A DNA stretch of 64,000 nt from Cereibacter ovatus (GCF_900207575.1 NZ_OAOQ01000004.1:124001-188000), one strand, 5' to 3'; numbered from the stretch's first letter, positions 17,799-29,500 are shown. The notes: generated by a model from the sequence alone, not told the origin. Numbers and translations are program-made.

Positions 17799-18649
17799 TG
17801 GTCAGGCAGGTCGGCCATGGTGAAATCGCGGGCACCCCGCGTCCGGGCTGCGGGTTTCTGCGGCCCTTTCGGCGGCCTCAGGTAATCCGTCACCCACCAC
17901 ATCAGGCTGTCGTCGCAGCCATCGCCGCCGTTCGACAGCTCGGCCACCGAAGGACGCTGCGGCTGACAGGCCACGGCGCCGGGAGGGCATTTCAGCCGGA
18001 CGTGGAAATGGGTGTCGTGCCCCGGAACCGGGCGGATCTTCTGCAACCACGCCCGGTCGGCACGCCGGGCGCCCTGACACATCACGATCTTGACCGCGGC
18101 GGCGACAAAGATCCGGTCCACCCGCGGGTCCGATGCCGCAGCCCGCAGCAGCGCGTGATGCGCCCGCGTCCAGTTCCGCGTCACCGACCGCTGATCGGCC
18201 GAGCGCACCGCCACCGAGCTGATCCGCTCGCGATCGGCCACCGTCAGATCCAGCCGGCGCGGCGGCAGCATCCAGACATCGGCATCCAGCCCGATCTGGT
18301 GGCTGGCATGCCCCGAGGTCATCGGCCCGCCCCGCGGCTGGCTGATATCGCCGATGTAAAGCCCGGCCCAGCCGATCTGCCGCGCCGCGACCGACAGCTG
18401 CTGAAGAAACTCGATCATCGCCGGGTGACCCCAGTTGCGATTGCGCGACAGCCGCATCGCCTGCCATGTCGGCCCGCTTTCCGGCATCTGCACCAGCCCC
18501 GCCGCACAGCCGCGATTGTAGCTGCCGATGGGCATCGGCGCCTGCCGCGAGGGCCAGTCCTGCGCGCCAAACAGCTTGTTCGCCTTGGGCTCGGCCAGTG
18601 CCGGCAACGCCAGCCCCAGCGCAAGAAGGAAGGAAAGGATGCGGATCAT
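17771..18649 (-). CDS. mepA: Penicillin-insensitive murein endopeptidase
   Basis: A periplasmic M74 zinc peptidase of 292 residues that cleaves D-Ala-meso-DAP cross-links in peptidoglycan. A signal peptide ([19 protein letters not shown]) precedes the mature protein. The metal site is visible as [17 protein letters not shown] at about residues 112-128, and [12 protein letters not shown] near residue 225. Several cysteines could form the disulfides seen in MepA. The start overlaps the UMF1 transporter stop (ATGA, 18646-18649) and the 3' end overlaps the phytase-like gene, so the three form a tight leftward unit. Confidence 0.93.
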   Translation of the reverse strand: MIRILSFLLALGLALPALAEPKANKLFGAQDWPSRQAPMPIGSYNRGCAAGLVQMPESGPTWQAMRLSRNRNWGHPAMIEFLQQLSVAARQIGWAGLYIGDISQPRGGPMTSGHASHQIGLDADVWMLPPRRLDLTVADRERISSVAVRSADQRSVTRNWTRAHHALLRAAASDPRVDRIFVAAAVKIVMCQGARRADRAWLQKIRPVPGHDTHFHVRLKCPPGAVACQPQRPSVAELSNGGDGCDDSLMWWVTDYLRPPKGPQKPAARTRGARDFTMADLPDQCRTVLSSR

Positions 18650-20016
18650 GGCCCTGCCTGTTGCTCGCCCTGCGGTTTTACCCAGACTAGCAGAACAAGC
18701 CCCGCAAGAAACAGCGCGATCAGCGGCGCGATCCCGATCCGCTGCGATCCGCTTAGTCCGGTGGCAAGGGCAATCAGAAGCGGTGCCAGAAAACTGGTGA
18801 CCTTGCCCGACAGCGCGTAAAGGCCGAAAGCCTCGGTTGCGCGTTCGGGGGTGGTGTGCTGCGCCATCATCGTGCGACTGGCCGCCTGAAGCACGCCCCC
18901 CGCCCCGCCGATCAGCGCGCCGCAGCCGAAGAAGATCACGTCGGGCAGACCCGATCCCGCCGGCAGCGCCGCGCCGAACAGGCTGTCCCGGCTCATGCCG
19001 ACGATCACCACGCAGACCGCGGAAAGCACGAGGATCGCGACCGCGATCACAGGCTTTGGCCCGAAGCGCCGGTCGGCCTTGCCCCCCAGCCAGGAGGCTG
19101 CGGCCGCGGTCACCGCCCCCACCACGCCGAAAATGCCGATCTGGATGATGCTCCAGCCCAGCACGCCCGAGGCATAGACCCCGCCAAAGCCGTAAAGCGC
19201 ATTCAGCGCATCGCGATAAAGCAGCGATGACCCCAGATAGGCGCTCAGGCTGGGCCGTCGCCGCAGGCTGGCCAAGAAGCGCCACAGGTTCGCCAGCGCC
19301 TGCCCGGGATGCAGTGCGCCGCGCGGGCTGGGAGGCTCTTTCACCCACAGGAAAAACGGCAGCATGAAGACCAGATACCACAGCGCCGTGAATGGCCCGA
19401 CTGCCCGCGTGCCTTCGCGCAGCGCGGGATCAAGACCGAAGACCGGCGCAAGACCGATCAGGGTGCGCCCCGTGCTGGCGCTTTCGGCCAGAAACAGCAG
19501 CACCACGGCCAAAGCCACCACCCCGCCCAGATAGCCGAAGGCAAAGCCCGATCCCGAAATCTCTCCGATCCGGTCCCGGCCGCCCAGCGCGGGCAAGAGC
19601 GCGTTGGTGAAGATGGTCGCGAACTCCATCCCGATGAAGCCAAGGCCAAAACAGGCCAGCGCCCAGACCAGCGCGCCCCCGTCGGGCGTCAGCGCCCAAA
19701 GCCCGGCCGCACCCGCCACATACAGCGCCGAGAACGCCCAGATCCAGACCAGCCGCCGCCCGACCCCATCCGCCACCGCCCCCAGAAGCGGCGCCAGCAG
19801 CGCCACGACGACACTTGCCGCGCCAAGGCCCAGCCCCCACAGCGATTGCGCCGCGGCACCGGCAGCGGCGGGCGCCATACCCTCGGCGATATGGCGCGCC
19901 CGCGCGACCTCGGCGAAATAGGGGGCAAAGATGAAGGTCAGCAGCAGCGTGCTGTAGGGCTGGCTGGCCCAGTCGAAGAAATACCAGCCCCAGATGCGTT
20001 TTCCTGCGCTTGCCAT
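18646..20016 (-). CDS. UMF1/Atg22-type MFS transporter
   Basis: A permease of 456 residues with about twelve helices. The N-terminus, WGWYFFDWASQPYSTLLLTFIFAPYF, is typical of the UMF1 family, whose eukaryotic member Atg22 exports amino acids from the vacuole. The bacterial substrate is unknown. GAVADGVGRR and KADRRFGPK match the MFS loop motifs. The start ATG at 20016 begins the family-like sequence; the open frame continues to 20331 but reads through the thioesterase gene region. It lies 61 bases downstream of the thioesterase gene on the same strand and overlaps mepA by four bases. Confidence 0.88.
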   Translation of the reverse strand: MASAGKRIWGWYFFDWASQPYSTLLLTFIFAPYFAEVARARHIAEGMAPAAAGAAAQSLWGLGLGAASVVVALLAPLLGAVADGVGRRLVWIWAFSALYVAGAAGLWALTPDGGALVWALACFGLGFIGMEFATIFTNALLPALGGRDRIGEISGSGFAFGYLGGVVALAVVLLFLAESASTGRTLIGLAPVFGLDPALREGTRAVGPFTALWYLVFMLPFFLWVKEPPSPRGALHPGQALANLWRFLASLRRRPSLSAYLGSSLLYRDALNALYGFGGVYASGVLGWSIIQIGIFGVVGAVTAAAASWLGGKADRRFGPKPVIAVAILVLSAVCVVIVGMSRDSLFGAALPAGSGLPDVIFFGCGALIGGAGGVLQAASRTMMAQHTTPERATEAFGLYALSGKVTSFLAPLLIALATGLSGSQRIGIAPLIALFLAGLVLLVWVKPQGEQQAGP

Positions 20017-20077
20017 GGCCCCTCCGGCAGATTGCGCGGGATCAAGCCCGAAACCCGCCCCCGGCGCAAGCGCAGGG

Positions 20078-20605
20078 TCAGTGCGCGGGGGGCCAGGGCC
20101 GCAGCGCGTCGGCCTCGATCCAGCCGGCCACCCAGTCGGGCAAGGGCGGGCTGTCCCCCGCCCCCAGAACATCGGCCACCTCGGGCGGGGGGACGATTCC
20201 CGCCCGCGAGGTGACAGCCGCACGCAACAGCATGTGGCTGGTGCACTCGCCCTTCCGCCACAGGCTTTGCTCGATGTAGAAGAACCGCCCGTCCCAGCCC
20301 AGACAGCGGCTGACCATGTCCAGCCGATCAAACAGCACCACGCGGCGGCGATAGCGCAGCGAACTGCCCGCCACCGTCAGCCCCCAGCCCTTGTCGGCGC
20401 AGACCCGCGCAAGGCCGGTGCGGTGGATCAGCGGCAGCCGGCCAAGGTCGAACAACGTCAGCGTGCGGCCGTTGTTCAACTCGTTCCACGGGTCCAGATC
20501 CCAGGGCAGGCAGCGGTGACAGGATCGGTGCGTCCCGGTGACGGGCAAGGGTTTCAGCGTCCGGGTCCGGCGCATCTCGATGAAAAGGCGAAGATAAGGA
20601 TACAT
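20078..20605 (-). CDS. Thioesterase family protein (hotdog fold)
   Basis: A protein of 175 residues in the 4HBT-like hotdog superfamily. DPWNELNNGRTLTLFDLGR aligns with the helix-forming segment that holds the active site in bacterial acyl-CoA thioesterases; YRRRVVLFDRL and FFYIEQSLWRKGECTSHML fit the strands that follow. The likely activity is hydrolysis of an acyl-CoA, with chain preference unknown. ATG at 20605 is chosen over the adjacent TTG at 20608 because AAGGAG lies six bases upstream. No signal peptide. It is the first gene of a leftward run through the UMF1 transporter, mepA and the phytase-like gene, and diverges from the YggT gene. Confidence 0.8.
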   Translation of the reverse strand: MYPYLRLFIEMRRTRTLKPLPVTGTHRSCHRCLPWDLDPWNELNNGRTLTLFDLGRLPLIHRTGLARVCADKGWGLTVAGSSLRYRRRVVLFDRLDMVSRCLGWDGRFFYIEQSLWRKGECTSHMLLRAAVTSRAGIVPPPEVADVLGAGDSPPLPDWVAGWIEADALRPWPPAH

Positions 20606-20735
20606 CAATCACTCCTTCACGCATGACGTGCTATGCGCGTCGGGCGTCGTCAAGCTGCGACGCGGCGGAACAAAGGTTGCCCTTTGCCGGGGCCGCCTAT
20701 ACCTGTGGCAAAGTTTCCCCGTGAAGGATGCGTCC

Positions 20736-21023
20736 ATGATATCGCTCTTCCAGATCCTGATGCTGATCCTCGACATCGCGAAGTTCATCATCTTCGTGCA
20801 TATCATCATGAGCTGGCTTATCAATTTCGAGGTGCTGAACCTGCGCCAGCCCCTTGTCGGCCAGATCTGGGACGGGCTGTCCCGCCTGTTGGAACCGATC
20901 TATTCGCAGGTCCGGCGCATCCTGCCGTCGATGGGGGGCCTTGATCTGGCGCCGCTGATCGTTCTGGTGGCGATCTATGCGTTGCAGATCGTGATCCGCA
21001 ACAACTTCTACGCCTTCGTCTGA
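20736..21023 (+). CDS. YggT family membrane protein
   Basis: A 95-residue protein with two hydrophobic helices (ILMLILDIAKFIIFVHIIMS and the C-terminal IVLVAIYALQIVI) flanking the conserved loop with NLRQPLVGQIWDGLSRLLEPIY. YggT proteins are linked to osmotic shock resistance or to cell division and photosystem assembly in other lineages; the job here is unknown. The ATG at 20736 follows AAGGA by seven bases; the frame upstream of it is not family-like. It is inserted in the inner membrane and precedes recQ by 56 bases, which could be co-transcribed. Confidence 0.88.
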   Translation: MISLFQILMLILDIAKFIIFVHIIMSWLINFEVLNLRQPLVGQIWDGLSRLLEPIYSQVRRILPSMGGLDLAPLIVLVAIYALQIVIRNNFYAFV

Positions 21024-21079
21024 TCCCGCCCCCCAACTGACCCGGGCCGGCAGTTTGCCGGCCCCTGACGGATTCCGCC

Positions 21080-23122
21080 ATGCCGGCCCCGCGTGCGCTT
21101 CTTCATCAGGTCTTCGGCTTCCCCGACTTCCGGCCGGGGCAGGAAGAGATTGTCGAGGCCGTGCTTGCAGGGCGCAACACGCTGGCGATCATGCCGACCG
21201 GCGGCGGAAAATCGCTGTGTTATCAACTTCCCGCCCTGTGCCGCGACGGGGTGACGCTGGTCGTCTCGCCGCTGATCGCGCTGATGCGCGATCAAGTGCG
21301 CAGCTTGCGCGAAGCCGGGGTCGAGGCCGGGGCGCTGACCTCGGGCAACACCGATCAGGAAACCGAGGACGTGTTCCGCGCGCTGGATGAAGGGCGGATC
21401 AAGCTGCTTTACATGGCGCCGGAACGACTTGCCTCGGCCGGGACGCTGCCGCTTTTGCGCCGGATCGGCGTCGGGCTGATCGCGGTGGACGAGGCGCATT
21501 GCGTCAGCCAGTGGGGCCATGATTTCCGCCCCGATTACCTGCGCATCGGCGAATTGCGCCATACGCTGGGCGTGCCGCTGGCGGCCTTCACCGCAACGGC
21601 GGATGCCGAGACGCAGGAAGAAATCGTGGCCCGCCTGTTCGACGGCGTGCCGCCCGCGACCTTCCTGCGCGGCTTCGACCGGCCGAACATCCACCTTGCC
21701 TTCGCGGTCAAGTCCAGCCCCCGCCAGCAGATCCTGTCCTTCGCCGCCGCCCGCAAGGGCCGGTCCGGCATCGTCTACTGCGCGACGCGCGCCAAGACCG
21801 AAGTGCTGGCACAGGCGCTGCGCGAGGCCGGCCATTCCGCCTGCCACTATCACGGCGGGATGGAGGCCGAGGATCGCCGCCGGGTCGAGATCCGCTTTCA
21901 ACAGGAAGACGGGCTGATCGTGGTGGCGACCGTCGCCTTCGGCATGGGGATCGACAAGCCCGACATCCGCTGGGTCGCCCATGCCGATCTGCCGAAATCA
22001 ATCGAGGGGTATTATCAGGAAATCGGCCGCGCCGGTCGCGACGGCGCCCCGGCCGAGACGCTGACCCTCTATGGTCCCGACGACATCCGCTTGCGGCGGG
22101 CGCAGATCGACGAAGGCGCGGCGCCGGCCGACCGCAAGGCCGCCGACCATGGCCGGCTGAACGCGCTTCTCGGTCTGGCCGAGGCGACGGGCTGCCGGCG
22201 TCAGGTGTTGCTGGGCTATTTCGGCGAAACCTCGCAGCCCTGCGGCACCTGCGATCTGTGCGAACGCCCGGTCGAGGTCTTTGATGCGACCGAGGCGGTC
22301 AGGAAGGCGCTGTCGGCCATCCTGCGCACCGGCGAATGGTTCGGCGCGGGCCATCTGATCGACATCCTGACCGGCAATGCGACCCAGAAGGTGCGCGACC
22401 GCGGCCACGATCAGCTTCCCACTTTCGCCGTCGGACGCGACCTGACCCGCCCGGCATGGGAGGCGGTGTTCCGGCAGATGATGGGCCGCGATCTGGTCCG
22501 CCCCGACACCGAACGCCACGGCGCGCTGAAAATGACCGACGCCGCCCGGCCGATCCTGCGCGGCGAACAGCCGATCACGCTGCGCCGCGACACGCTGCGC
22601 GCCGCTGCCGCCCGGCCGCAGGCGCGGGCGCTGGTGTCCGATGAGGATGCGCCGCTGCTGTCGGCGCTGAAGGCGAAACGCCGCGCACTGGCCGAGGCCG
22701 CAGGCGTGCCGGCCTATGTCATCTTCACCGACCGCACCCTGATCGAAATGGCCGAGCGTCGCCCGCAATCCCTTGACGACATGGCGGGAATCACCGGCAT
22801 CGGGGCGAAGAAGCTGGAAAGCTATGGTGCGATCTTCCTTGCCGTCGTCACCGGCGCGGCCGAGGCGATGCACCCCCAGCGCCGCCGTCTGGCCGGCCGT
22901 GACGCGGCCGAGGTGTTCGACCGTCTGACCGAGGTGCAGGTGGCGCTGATGCGGGGCGAGGACGGAACCGGCAAGCCGCTCAGCCTGCCGCAAAGCACGC
23001 TGCGCCGAATCGCCGAGGCGCGGCCCTCGACGCTGTCCGATCTTGATCGGGTGGGCGATCTGGGACCGCAAAAGATCGAACGCTTCGGTGAGGCGTTCCT
23101 TGACGTGCTGAAAGAGGGCTGA
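21080..23122 (+). CDS. recQ: ATP-dependent DNA helicase RecQ
   Basis: A 3'-5' DNA helicase for recombination repair and restart of stalled forks. The 680-residue protein has Walker A GGGKSLCYQLPAL, the DEAH box in AVDEAHCVSQWGHDF, motif VI in YQEIGRAGRDG, the zinc-binding RQC cysteines in GCRRQVLLGYF and CGTCDLC, and a C-terminal HRDC domain (about residues 525-600). A second HRDC-like segment at about 615-680 (TLRRIAEARPSTLSDLDRV) extends it beyond E. coli RecQ (609 residues). Its TGA overlaps the yaaA ATG by one base (TGATG), indicating coupling. Confidence 0.96.
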   Translation: MPAPRALLHQVFGFPDFRPGQEEIVEAVLAGRNTLAIMPTGGGKSLCYQLPALCRDGVTLVVSPLIALMRDQVRSLREAGVEAGALTSGNTDQETEDVFRALDEGRIKLLYMAPERLASAGTLPLLRRIGVGLIAVDEAHCVSQWGHDFRPDYLRIGELRHTLGVPLAAFTATADAETQEEIVARLFDGVPPATFLRGFDRPNIHLAFAVKSSPRQQILSFAAARKGRSGIVYCATRAKTEVLAQALREAGHSACHYHGGMEAEDRRRVEIRFQQEDGLIVVATVAFGMGIDKPDIRWVAHADLPKSIEGYYQEIGRAGRDGAPAETLTLYGPDDIRLRRAQIDEGAAPADRKAADHGRLNALLGLAEATGCRRQVLLGYFGETSQPCGTCDLCERPVEVFDATEAVRKALSAILRTGEWFGAGHLIDILTGNATQKVRDRGHDQLPTFAVGRDLTRPAWEAVFRQMMGRDLVRPDTERHGALKMTDAARPILRGEQPITLRRDTLRAAAARPQARALVSDEDAPLLSALKAKRRALAEAAGVPAYVIFTDRTLIEMAERRPQSLDDMAGITGIGAKKLESYGAIFLAVVTGAAEAMHPQRRRLAGRDAAEVFDRLTEVQVALMRGEDGTGKPLSLPQSTLRRIAEARPSTLSDLDRVGDLGPQKIERFGEAFLDVLKEG

Positions 23123-23895
23123 TGCTGACCGTTCTTTCCCCGGCCAAGCGCCTTGCCGCGCGCCCGGCGCTGCCGCTGCCCGATGGGTTCGGGCCAACCC
23201 TTCCCCGGTTTCAGGATCAGGCGGACAGTCTAGCCGGAATCGCCCGCGATCTGACCGCCGACGACCTACGGCGGCTGATGCATCTGTCCGAACCATTGGC
23301 CCGGCTGAACGTCGCGCGCTTTGCTGCATTTCACGAAGCGCGAACGGAAGCCGTTCCCGCGCTTGCGCTTTTCGACGGCGACACCTACGCCGGGCTTGAG
23401 GCGCGAACGATGGACGACGATGCGTTGCGCTGGGCGCAACGCCATGTCTGCATCCTGTCCGGGCTTTACGGGCTGCTGCGCCCGCTGGACCTGATCCAGC
23501 CCCACCGGCTGGAGATGGGCACCCGGCTTGCCAATCCGCGCGGCACGACGCTCTACGACTTCTGGGGCGACCGGATCGCGCTGGCGCTGAACGAGGCCGC
23601 CGCCGAGACCGGCGCCCGCGCGCTGATCAACTGCGCCTCGGTCGAATATTTCGGCGCGGTGGATCCGGGGGCGCTGCGCCTGCCGGTGATCTCGCCGGTG
23701 TTTCTGGAAGATCGCGGCGGCGAGCGGAAAATCGTCAGCTTCTGGGCCAAGCGCGCCCGCGGCGCCATGGCCCGCTTTATCGCGGAAAACCGCCTGACCG
23801 ACCCCGACGACATTCATGCCTTCCGCGCCGGCGGCTATGCATGGGAGCCGGACCTGTCGAGCCCAGAACGCCCGGTCTTCCTGCGCACCAGCTAG
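23122..23895 (+). CDS. yaaA: Peroxide stress protein YaaA
   Basis: A 257-residue member of the YaaA (DUF328) family. In E. coli it is induced by OxyR and lowers free intracellular iron during hydrogen peroxide stress, and it binds DNA. Family features are the N-terminal LTVLSPAKRL, GLYGLLRPLDLIQPHRLEMG in the centre, and LINCASVEYF. The start is fused to the recQ stop by one base, so the two genes form an operon that groups DNA repair with oxidative stress. It converges on the hybrid kinase gene with a four-base overlap. Confidence 0.94.
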   Translation: MLTVLSPAKRLAARPALPLPDGFGPTLPRFQDQADSLAGIARDLTADDLRRLMHLSEPLARLNVARFAAFHEARTEAVPALALFDGDTYAGLEARTMDDDALRWAQRHVCILSGLYGLLRPLDLIQPHRLEMGTRLANPRGTTLYDFWGDRIALALNEAAAETGARALINCASVEYFGAVDPGALRLPVISPVFLEDRGGERKIVSFWAKRARGAMARFIAENRLTDPDDIHAFRAGGYAWEPDLSSPERPVFLRTS

Positions 23896-26465
23896 CCCAC
23901 GGGCACCACGGCGCGCACTTCGGCGGGGCGGAACTCGGTCAGGGCCTCAAGGATCGCCGCGCGGCGCAACGGCTTGGTCAGGGTGCGGTCAATCCCCGAG
24001 GCCGCGCTTTGGGCGGCGTCACTTTCCATCGCATGGGCGGTCAGCGCGACAATGGGCACCCGCCGGCCCGGAGCTTCGGCCGCGCGGATGGTGCGTGCGG
24101 CCTCTCTCCCGTCCATTTCCGGCATCGAAATATCCATGAACACCAGATCGGGCCCGATCTGGTGGAACAGCTCGACCGCCTCGCGGCCATTGCTGGCGAA
24201 GGTCAGCTGAAGGTCCAGATCACGCACCATCTTGCGGAACACAAGCTGGTTGGTGCGGTTGTCCTCGGCCGCAAGCACCCGCATCTGGCGCAGTTCCGGC
24301 ATCGGGGCCGGAGTGGGCGGCGGCTCCGGCTCTGGTGCGGTCAGCTTTTGCAGCCGGCGGTAAAGATCCGATCGCAGAAGCGGCTTTTGCAACACGCCGG
24401 CAAGGTGCCGGAAGGCCGGATCGTCGCGCACGCCTGCGGGGTTCGAGGTCAGCAGCACGATCGGCATGGCAAGGCCGGCCTCGCGCACCTTTTCGGCCAG
24501 CGCAAGACCGTCGATGTCGGGCATCGCGTGATCGGTCAGCAAGAGGTCATAGGCGCAATCGCGCCCCAGTTCCGCCAGCGCCTCGGCCCCCGACCGGCAC
24601 AGCGTCACATCGATCCCGCAGGGAACAAGCTGGCGTTCCAGAATGGTGCGGTTGATGAACTGATCGTCCACCACCAGCGCGCGGCGGACGACAAGCGGCT
24701 CGGGCGGGGCGGCCTCGTCCTCGGCGGCCGGAAGCTCCAGCCGGAAGCCGAACGAGGACCCGCGGCCAAGCTCGCTGTCGACCCAGACCGCGCCATCCAT
24801 CATCTCGATCAGACGCCGGGTGATCGCAAGACCAAGCCCGGTGCCTTCGAAGCGGCGGTTGGCTTCGGCCTCGATCTGGTTGAACTCGCCGAACACATGG
24901 TCAAGGTTCTCGGGCGCGATGCCGATGCCGGTATCTTCGACCGTCACATGCAGGTCATAGCGCCCCGGCCCGGCTTCCAGCCCGACGACGCGGATCAGCA
25001 CATGGCCGCTGTCGGTGAACTTGACCGCATTGCCGACAAGATTGGTCAGCACCTGCCGCAGGCGCCCCGGATCACCGACAAAGCGCGTGGGCAGGAACAT
25101 GTCGAAATCAATCAACATATCCAGCCCCTTGGCCCGCGCCCGCGGTTGAAGAAGCATCGCGACCTCGTGGATGGTGCGTTCAAGGTCGAACGGTTCGGGA
25201 TGCAGCGTCAGCCGGTTTGCCTCGATCTTGGAATAGTCGAGAATGTCGTTGATGATGACCAGAAGCGCCTCGCCCGAGGACCGGATCGTCTCGGCGAACA
25301 GGCGCTGATCCTCGGACAGGGGGGTATCGCACAGCAGTTCGGCCATGCCGACGACGCCGTTCATCGGGGTGCGGATCTCGTGGCTCATGTTGGCAAGGAA
25401 GGCCGACTTGGCGCGGCTGGCGGCTTCGGCGGCGGCGCGGGCGGTTTCAAGCGCCGTCTGTTGCTGCTTCAGTTCGGTGATGTCGATGCGCAGCCCGACC
25501 CGGCCGCCATCGGGCGTCTCCTGTTCGATCACGCGCAGCCAGCGGCCATCCTCAAGCCGCTGTTCGCCGGCCTCGGCGGGGTTGCGGCGGCGTTCCATCC
25601 GCTCGGACAGCCACTCTTCCTCGCGGCCGGCGGCGTCGGGATACTGGCCGTTGGCAAGGCCAAAGCGCAGGATGTCCTCGAATATCGCGCCGGGCTGCAT
25701 CGCGGGCGCCGTTTTCGGATAAAGATCGCGATAGCGATCGTTGCACAGCACCAGCCGGCCCTGACGGTCATAAAGCACAAAGCCATCAGGGATCGCGTCG
25801 ATCGCGGCGCGCAGGCGCATCTGTTCGGTGATGTCGATCAGCAGGCTGACCATGTCGCCATCGCGGGCGCGGCGGTTCACGATCCGCAGCCAGTGCCCGC
25901 TCGCCAGATGCAGCACCACCGGCTCGATCGGGTCATCGTCCCAGCGCGCCAGCATCCGTGCGCGCCAGTCCTCGGGCGACTCGGCGCCCAGATCGACGCA
26001 GCCGCGGTCGACCGCCATCGCAAGAAGGTCGGCGTAAAGGATACCGGGCGCCACCGGCAAGCCTTCGAAATGGCGCAGATAGGCTTCGTTCGCGACCACA
26101 AGCTTCTGGTGAGAATCATAGACGGCAAAACCGTCCTCGATCGTGTCGATGGAATCCCACAGCCGCCGTTCGGCCATCACCGCCGCGGTATGCGCCCGGT
26201 CGAGTTCGTCGAGAAACCGGCTGTTCTGTCCTTTCAGTTTCTCGGCCTCGGACAGGGCCACCTTCACCACCGCGCGCTGTTCGATGATCTGATCCGACAG
26301 GGCGCGGGCGTGCATTGCCAGCTTTTCGTTCGCCGCGAACAGTTCGCGCTGCTTGTATTCCAGCAAACGCTCGGCCGCGAGCCTTGCGCGGCGTTCCTTC
26401 GCCAGCCTTTGTTCCAGATCCATCCGCCCGTCCTGCCGCAACTTCCCGGCACTTTGCCCCAGCAT
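23892..26465 (-). CDS. Hybrid sensor histidine kinase (PAS-PAS-HisKA-HATPase-REC-REC)
   Basis: A cytoplasmic hybrid kinase of 857 residues with no transmembrane helix. Residues of about 15-95 form a basic coiled coil ([17 protein letters not shown]). Two PAS domains follow ([19 protein letters not shown] and [13 protein letters not shown]). The HisKA box is [15 protein letters not shown] with the phosphorylated His. The ATPase has [20 protein letters not shown] and GTGLGLAI. Two receiver domains end the protein, with aspartates in [14 protein letters not shown] and [12 protein letters not shown]. No response regulator or Hpt gene adjoins it, so its partner is elsewhere. ATG at 26465 has AAGGG seven bases upstream; the downstream MDLEQRL is an alternative. 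The input signal is unknown. Confidence 0.92.
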   Translation of the reverse strand: MLGQSAGKLRQDGRMDLEQRLAKERRARLAAERLLEYKQRELFAANEKLAMHARALSDQIIEQRAVVKVALSEAEKLKGQNSRFLDELDRAHTAAVMAERRLWDSIDTIEDGFAVYDSHQKLVVANEAYLRHFEGLPVAPGILYADLLAMAVDRGCVDLGAESPEDWRARMLARWDDDPIEPVVLHLASGHWLRIVNRRARDGDMVSLLIDITEQMRLRAAIDAIPDGFVLYDRQGRLVLCNDRYRDLYPKTAPAMQPGAIFEDILRFGLANGQYPDAAGREEEWLSERMERRRNPAEAGEQRLEDGRWLRVIEQETPDGGRVGLRIDITELKQQQTALETARAAAEAASRAKSAFLANMSHEIRTPMNGVVGMAELLCDTPLSEDQRLFAETIRSSGEALLVIINDILDYSKIEANRLTLHPEPFDLERTIHEVAMLLQPRARAKGLDMLIDFDMFLPTRFVGDPGRLRQVLTNLVGNAVKFTDSGHVLIRVVGLEAGPGRYDLHVTVEDTGIGIAPENLDHVFGEFNQIEAEANRRFEGTGLGLAITRRLIEMMDGAVWVDSELGRGSSFGFRLELPAAEDEAAPPEPLVVRRALVVDDQFINRTILERQLVPCGIDVTLCRSGAEALAELGRDCAYDLLLTDHAMPDIDGLALAEKVREAGLAMPIVLLTSNPAGVRDDPAFRHLAGVLQKPLLRSDLYRRLQKLTAPEPEPPPTPAPMPELRQMRVLAAEDNRTNQLVFRKMVRDLDLQLTFASNGREAVELFHQIGPDLVFMDISMPEMDGREAARTIRAAEAPGRRVPIVALTAHAMESDAAQSAASGIDRTLTKPLRRAAILEALTEFRPAEVRAVVPVG

Positions 26466-26564
26466 GATGAATCCCTTCTTAAGCGCCGTCTGCAACCCGG
26501 GATAATCCTTGCCTGTCGCGGGGGGCGATGAGACGATCCGCGCGACACCGCGAAGGAGGGTTCG

Positions 26565-29500
26565 ATGCCCATCTCTGGCCGCTTCCTGCCTGTGCTTCTG
26601 CTTTGCCTGCTGCCATCGGCGCTGCTGGCGCAGGACTGGCTGCCCGACCGCCGGTTCGTCCTTGGCGCAGACAGCGACCTGCCGGGCGCCGACATGGCGA
26701 CGCTGCTGGACACCACGCTGGATGCCTGCGAACGCGCCTGCCTGGCACGCGAGGGCTGCGTCGCCTTCACCTTCAACACCCGCAACGGATCGTGCTTTCC
26801 AAAGTCGGCTGCGGGGGACCGGGCGCCCTATCAGGGTGCGGTGTCGGGCGTGGTGGTGCCGGTCGACCCGGCCCGTCAGGCAACGGCCCGAAGCCGTGCC
26901 GCCGATCTGGATTTCCTGTCGGACCATGACCTTGCCCGCGCGAAGGATCAGGCGCAGGGCCTTGCGAACGCCCATACCGCGAATGGCTTTACCGCCGCCG
27001 AGCATGGCCAGAGCGCCGCCGCCGCCGAGGCGGCGGGCGATCTGCTGGCGGCGGCGAATTTTGCCGGCGCGGCGGTGAATGCCGGCGACCGGGCCGAGGC
27101 ATGGCTGGACTATGCCCGCCGGTTGCGGGCTGCGGCCGATGCGCCCGGCACCGACGCGCCCCCGCTGCGCGAACGGGCCTTTCTTGCCGCGATCAACGGC
27201 TATCTTCGCGCGGCGCCGGCCTTGCGTCACACCGCGCTGGTAGAGCTGGCCGAAGCGGCCAAGGCCGTGGACCGGGGCCGCGACATGGTGCAGGCGCTGC
27301 GGCTGGCGCAGCAGATCCAGCCGCGCGACGATACCGCCGCGCTGCTTGCGGATGCGGCGGGCAAATACGGCTTTCGCATCACCGGCCACGAGGTCGAGGC
27401 CGACACCACCCGGCCGCGGATCTGCGCGCAGTTCTCGGAACGGCTGGCGGGCAGCGGCGTGGATTATTCCAGCTTCGTGCAGGTGCCCGAACCCGGCCTG
27501 ACCGTCGAAGCCGAGGACCGCCGCATCTGTGTCGGCGGCATGGCCCATGGCGCCCGCCACCTGCTGACCTTCCGCGAGGGTCTGCCGGCCGCCGATGGCC
27601 AGACCCTGCCGAAATCGGTGCAGATCGCGGCCTATGTCCGCGACCGCGCGCCACAGGCGCGGTTTCCCAGCCGGGCCTATGTGCTGCCCAAGGCGGGCTC
27701 TCCGGCGATCCCGATCGAGACGGTGAATGCCCGGACGCTGGATCTGGCGTTGTTCCGGGTGTCGGACCGCAATTTGTTGCGGGCCATCCAGCAGGATTAC
27801 CTTGGCCGCCCGCTGGACGAATGGCAGACCGATGAATTTACCGGGCAGGTGGGCGAGCGGATCTGGACCGGCACCGCCGATGTGGTGACCGAGGTCAACC
27901 GCGACATCACCACCCGCCTGCCGATGGACGATGCGCTGCGCGGCCTGCCGGCCGGGATCTATGCGCTGCGGGCCGCCGTGCCGGGGCAAGACCCCTATGA
28001 GCATCCGCCGGCATGGCAGTGGTTCGTGGTCTCGGACCTTGGGTTGACCACGCTTTCGGGGGTGGACGGGCTGCATGTCTTCGTGCGCAGCCTTGGCAGC
28101 GCCGGGCCGAAAGCCGGCGCCACCGTTGAACTTCTGTCCCGCGCCAATGCCGTGCTGGGCACCGGCACGACGGATGCGCAGGGCTATCTGCGGCTTGATC
28201 CCGGCCTGACGCGCGGCACCGGCGCCGCGGAACCCGCGCTGGTGGTGGTGAAGGACGGCGATCGGGACATCGCCTTTCTGTCGCTGACCGACCCCGAGTT
28301 CGACCTGTCGGATCGCGGCGTCGAGGGCCACGAACCCGCCCCTCCGATCGATCTGTTCCTGACCACCGACCGCGGCGCCTATCGCGCGGGCGAGACCATT
28401 CACGCGCTGGCGCTGGCCCGCGATGCCAAGGCGGCGGCCATCGCAGGGCTGCCGCTGACCGCGATCCTGAAGCGCCCTGACGGGGTGGAATATTCCCGCG
28501 CGCTGACCCCCGATGCCGGGGCGGGTGGGCATGTCTTCGCCCTGCCTCTGGCGGATTCGGCCCCGCGCGGGGTCTGGCGGCTTGAGGTTGCGGCCGATCC
28601 CGACGCGGCCCCGCTGGCCGCCACAAGCCTTCTGGTCGAGGATTTCCTGCCCGAACGGATCGAGGTCGCGGCCAGCCTGCCCGAAGGCCCGATCCGGCTG
28701 GGCGATGCGCCGGAACTGACCGTCAATGCGCGCTGGCTGTTCGGCGCGCCGGGCGCGGATCTGGCCATCGAGGGCGAGGTTCTGCTGCGCGCGGCCGAGG
28801 GGCTTGCCGCCTTCCCGGGCTTTGCCTTTGGCCGCGGCGATGCGCGTTTCGATCCGCAGGTGACCTCGTTCGGGGTGCAGACCACCGATCCGCAAGGCGA
28901 CGCGCGCTTTGCCGTGGCGCTGCCGCGGGTGGACGATCCGGCCCGCCCGCTGGAAATCGTGGTGGCTGCGCGGGTCACCGAAGGCTCTGGCCGGCCGGTG
29001 GAACGCGCGATCACCCGACCTCTGGCCCCCGCGGCGCCGATGCTGGGCATCCGGCCGCTGTTCACTGGCGCGGCGGCACAAGGCGCCGAGGCCCGCTTTG
29101 CGCTGGTGGCGGTGGGTCCGGACGAGGCGCCGGTTCCGATGCCGGTGCGCTGGACGCTGAACCGGATTCAGACCGATTACCAATGGTATCAGCAATGGGG
29201 CAACTGGTCGTGGGAGCCGGTCGAAACCCGCACCCCCATTGCCCGCGGCGAAGCCACCCTTGGCACCCGACCGCTTGAGATCGGCGCCCCGGTCGACTGG
29301 GGCCGGCACGAGCTGGTGGTGGAACAGGCGGGCGGGCCGGCGGCCAGTTCCATCCGCTTCGACGCCGGCTGGTATGCCCCGGCCGACACCACCACCACGC
29401 CCGACATGTTGGAGCTGTCGCTGGACAAGCCCGCCTACCGGCCGGGTGAGACCGCAAGGCTGCGCATCGTGCCGCGGGCGGCCGGCAAGGCGCTGGTCAT

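Noticed and set aside
20670-20700. Promoter TTGCCC ... TATACC ahead of the YggT gene
   Set aside because: The spacer is only 15 bases and the -35 match is poor; not enough to call.
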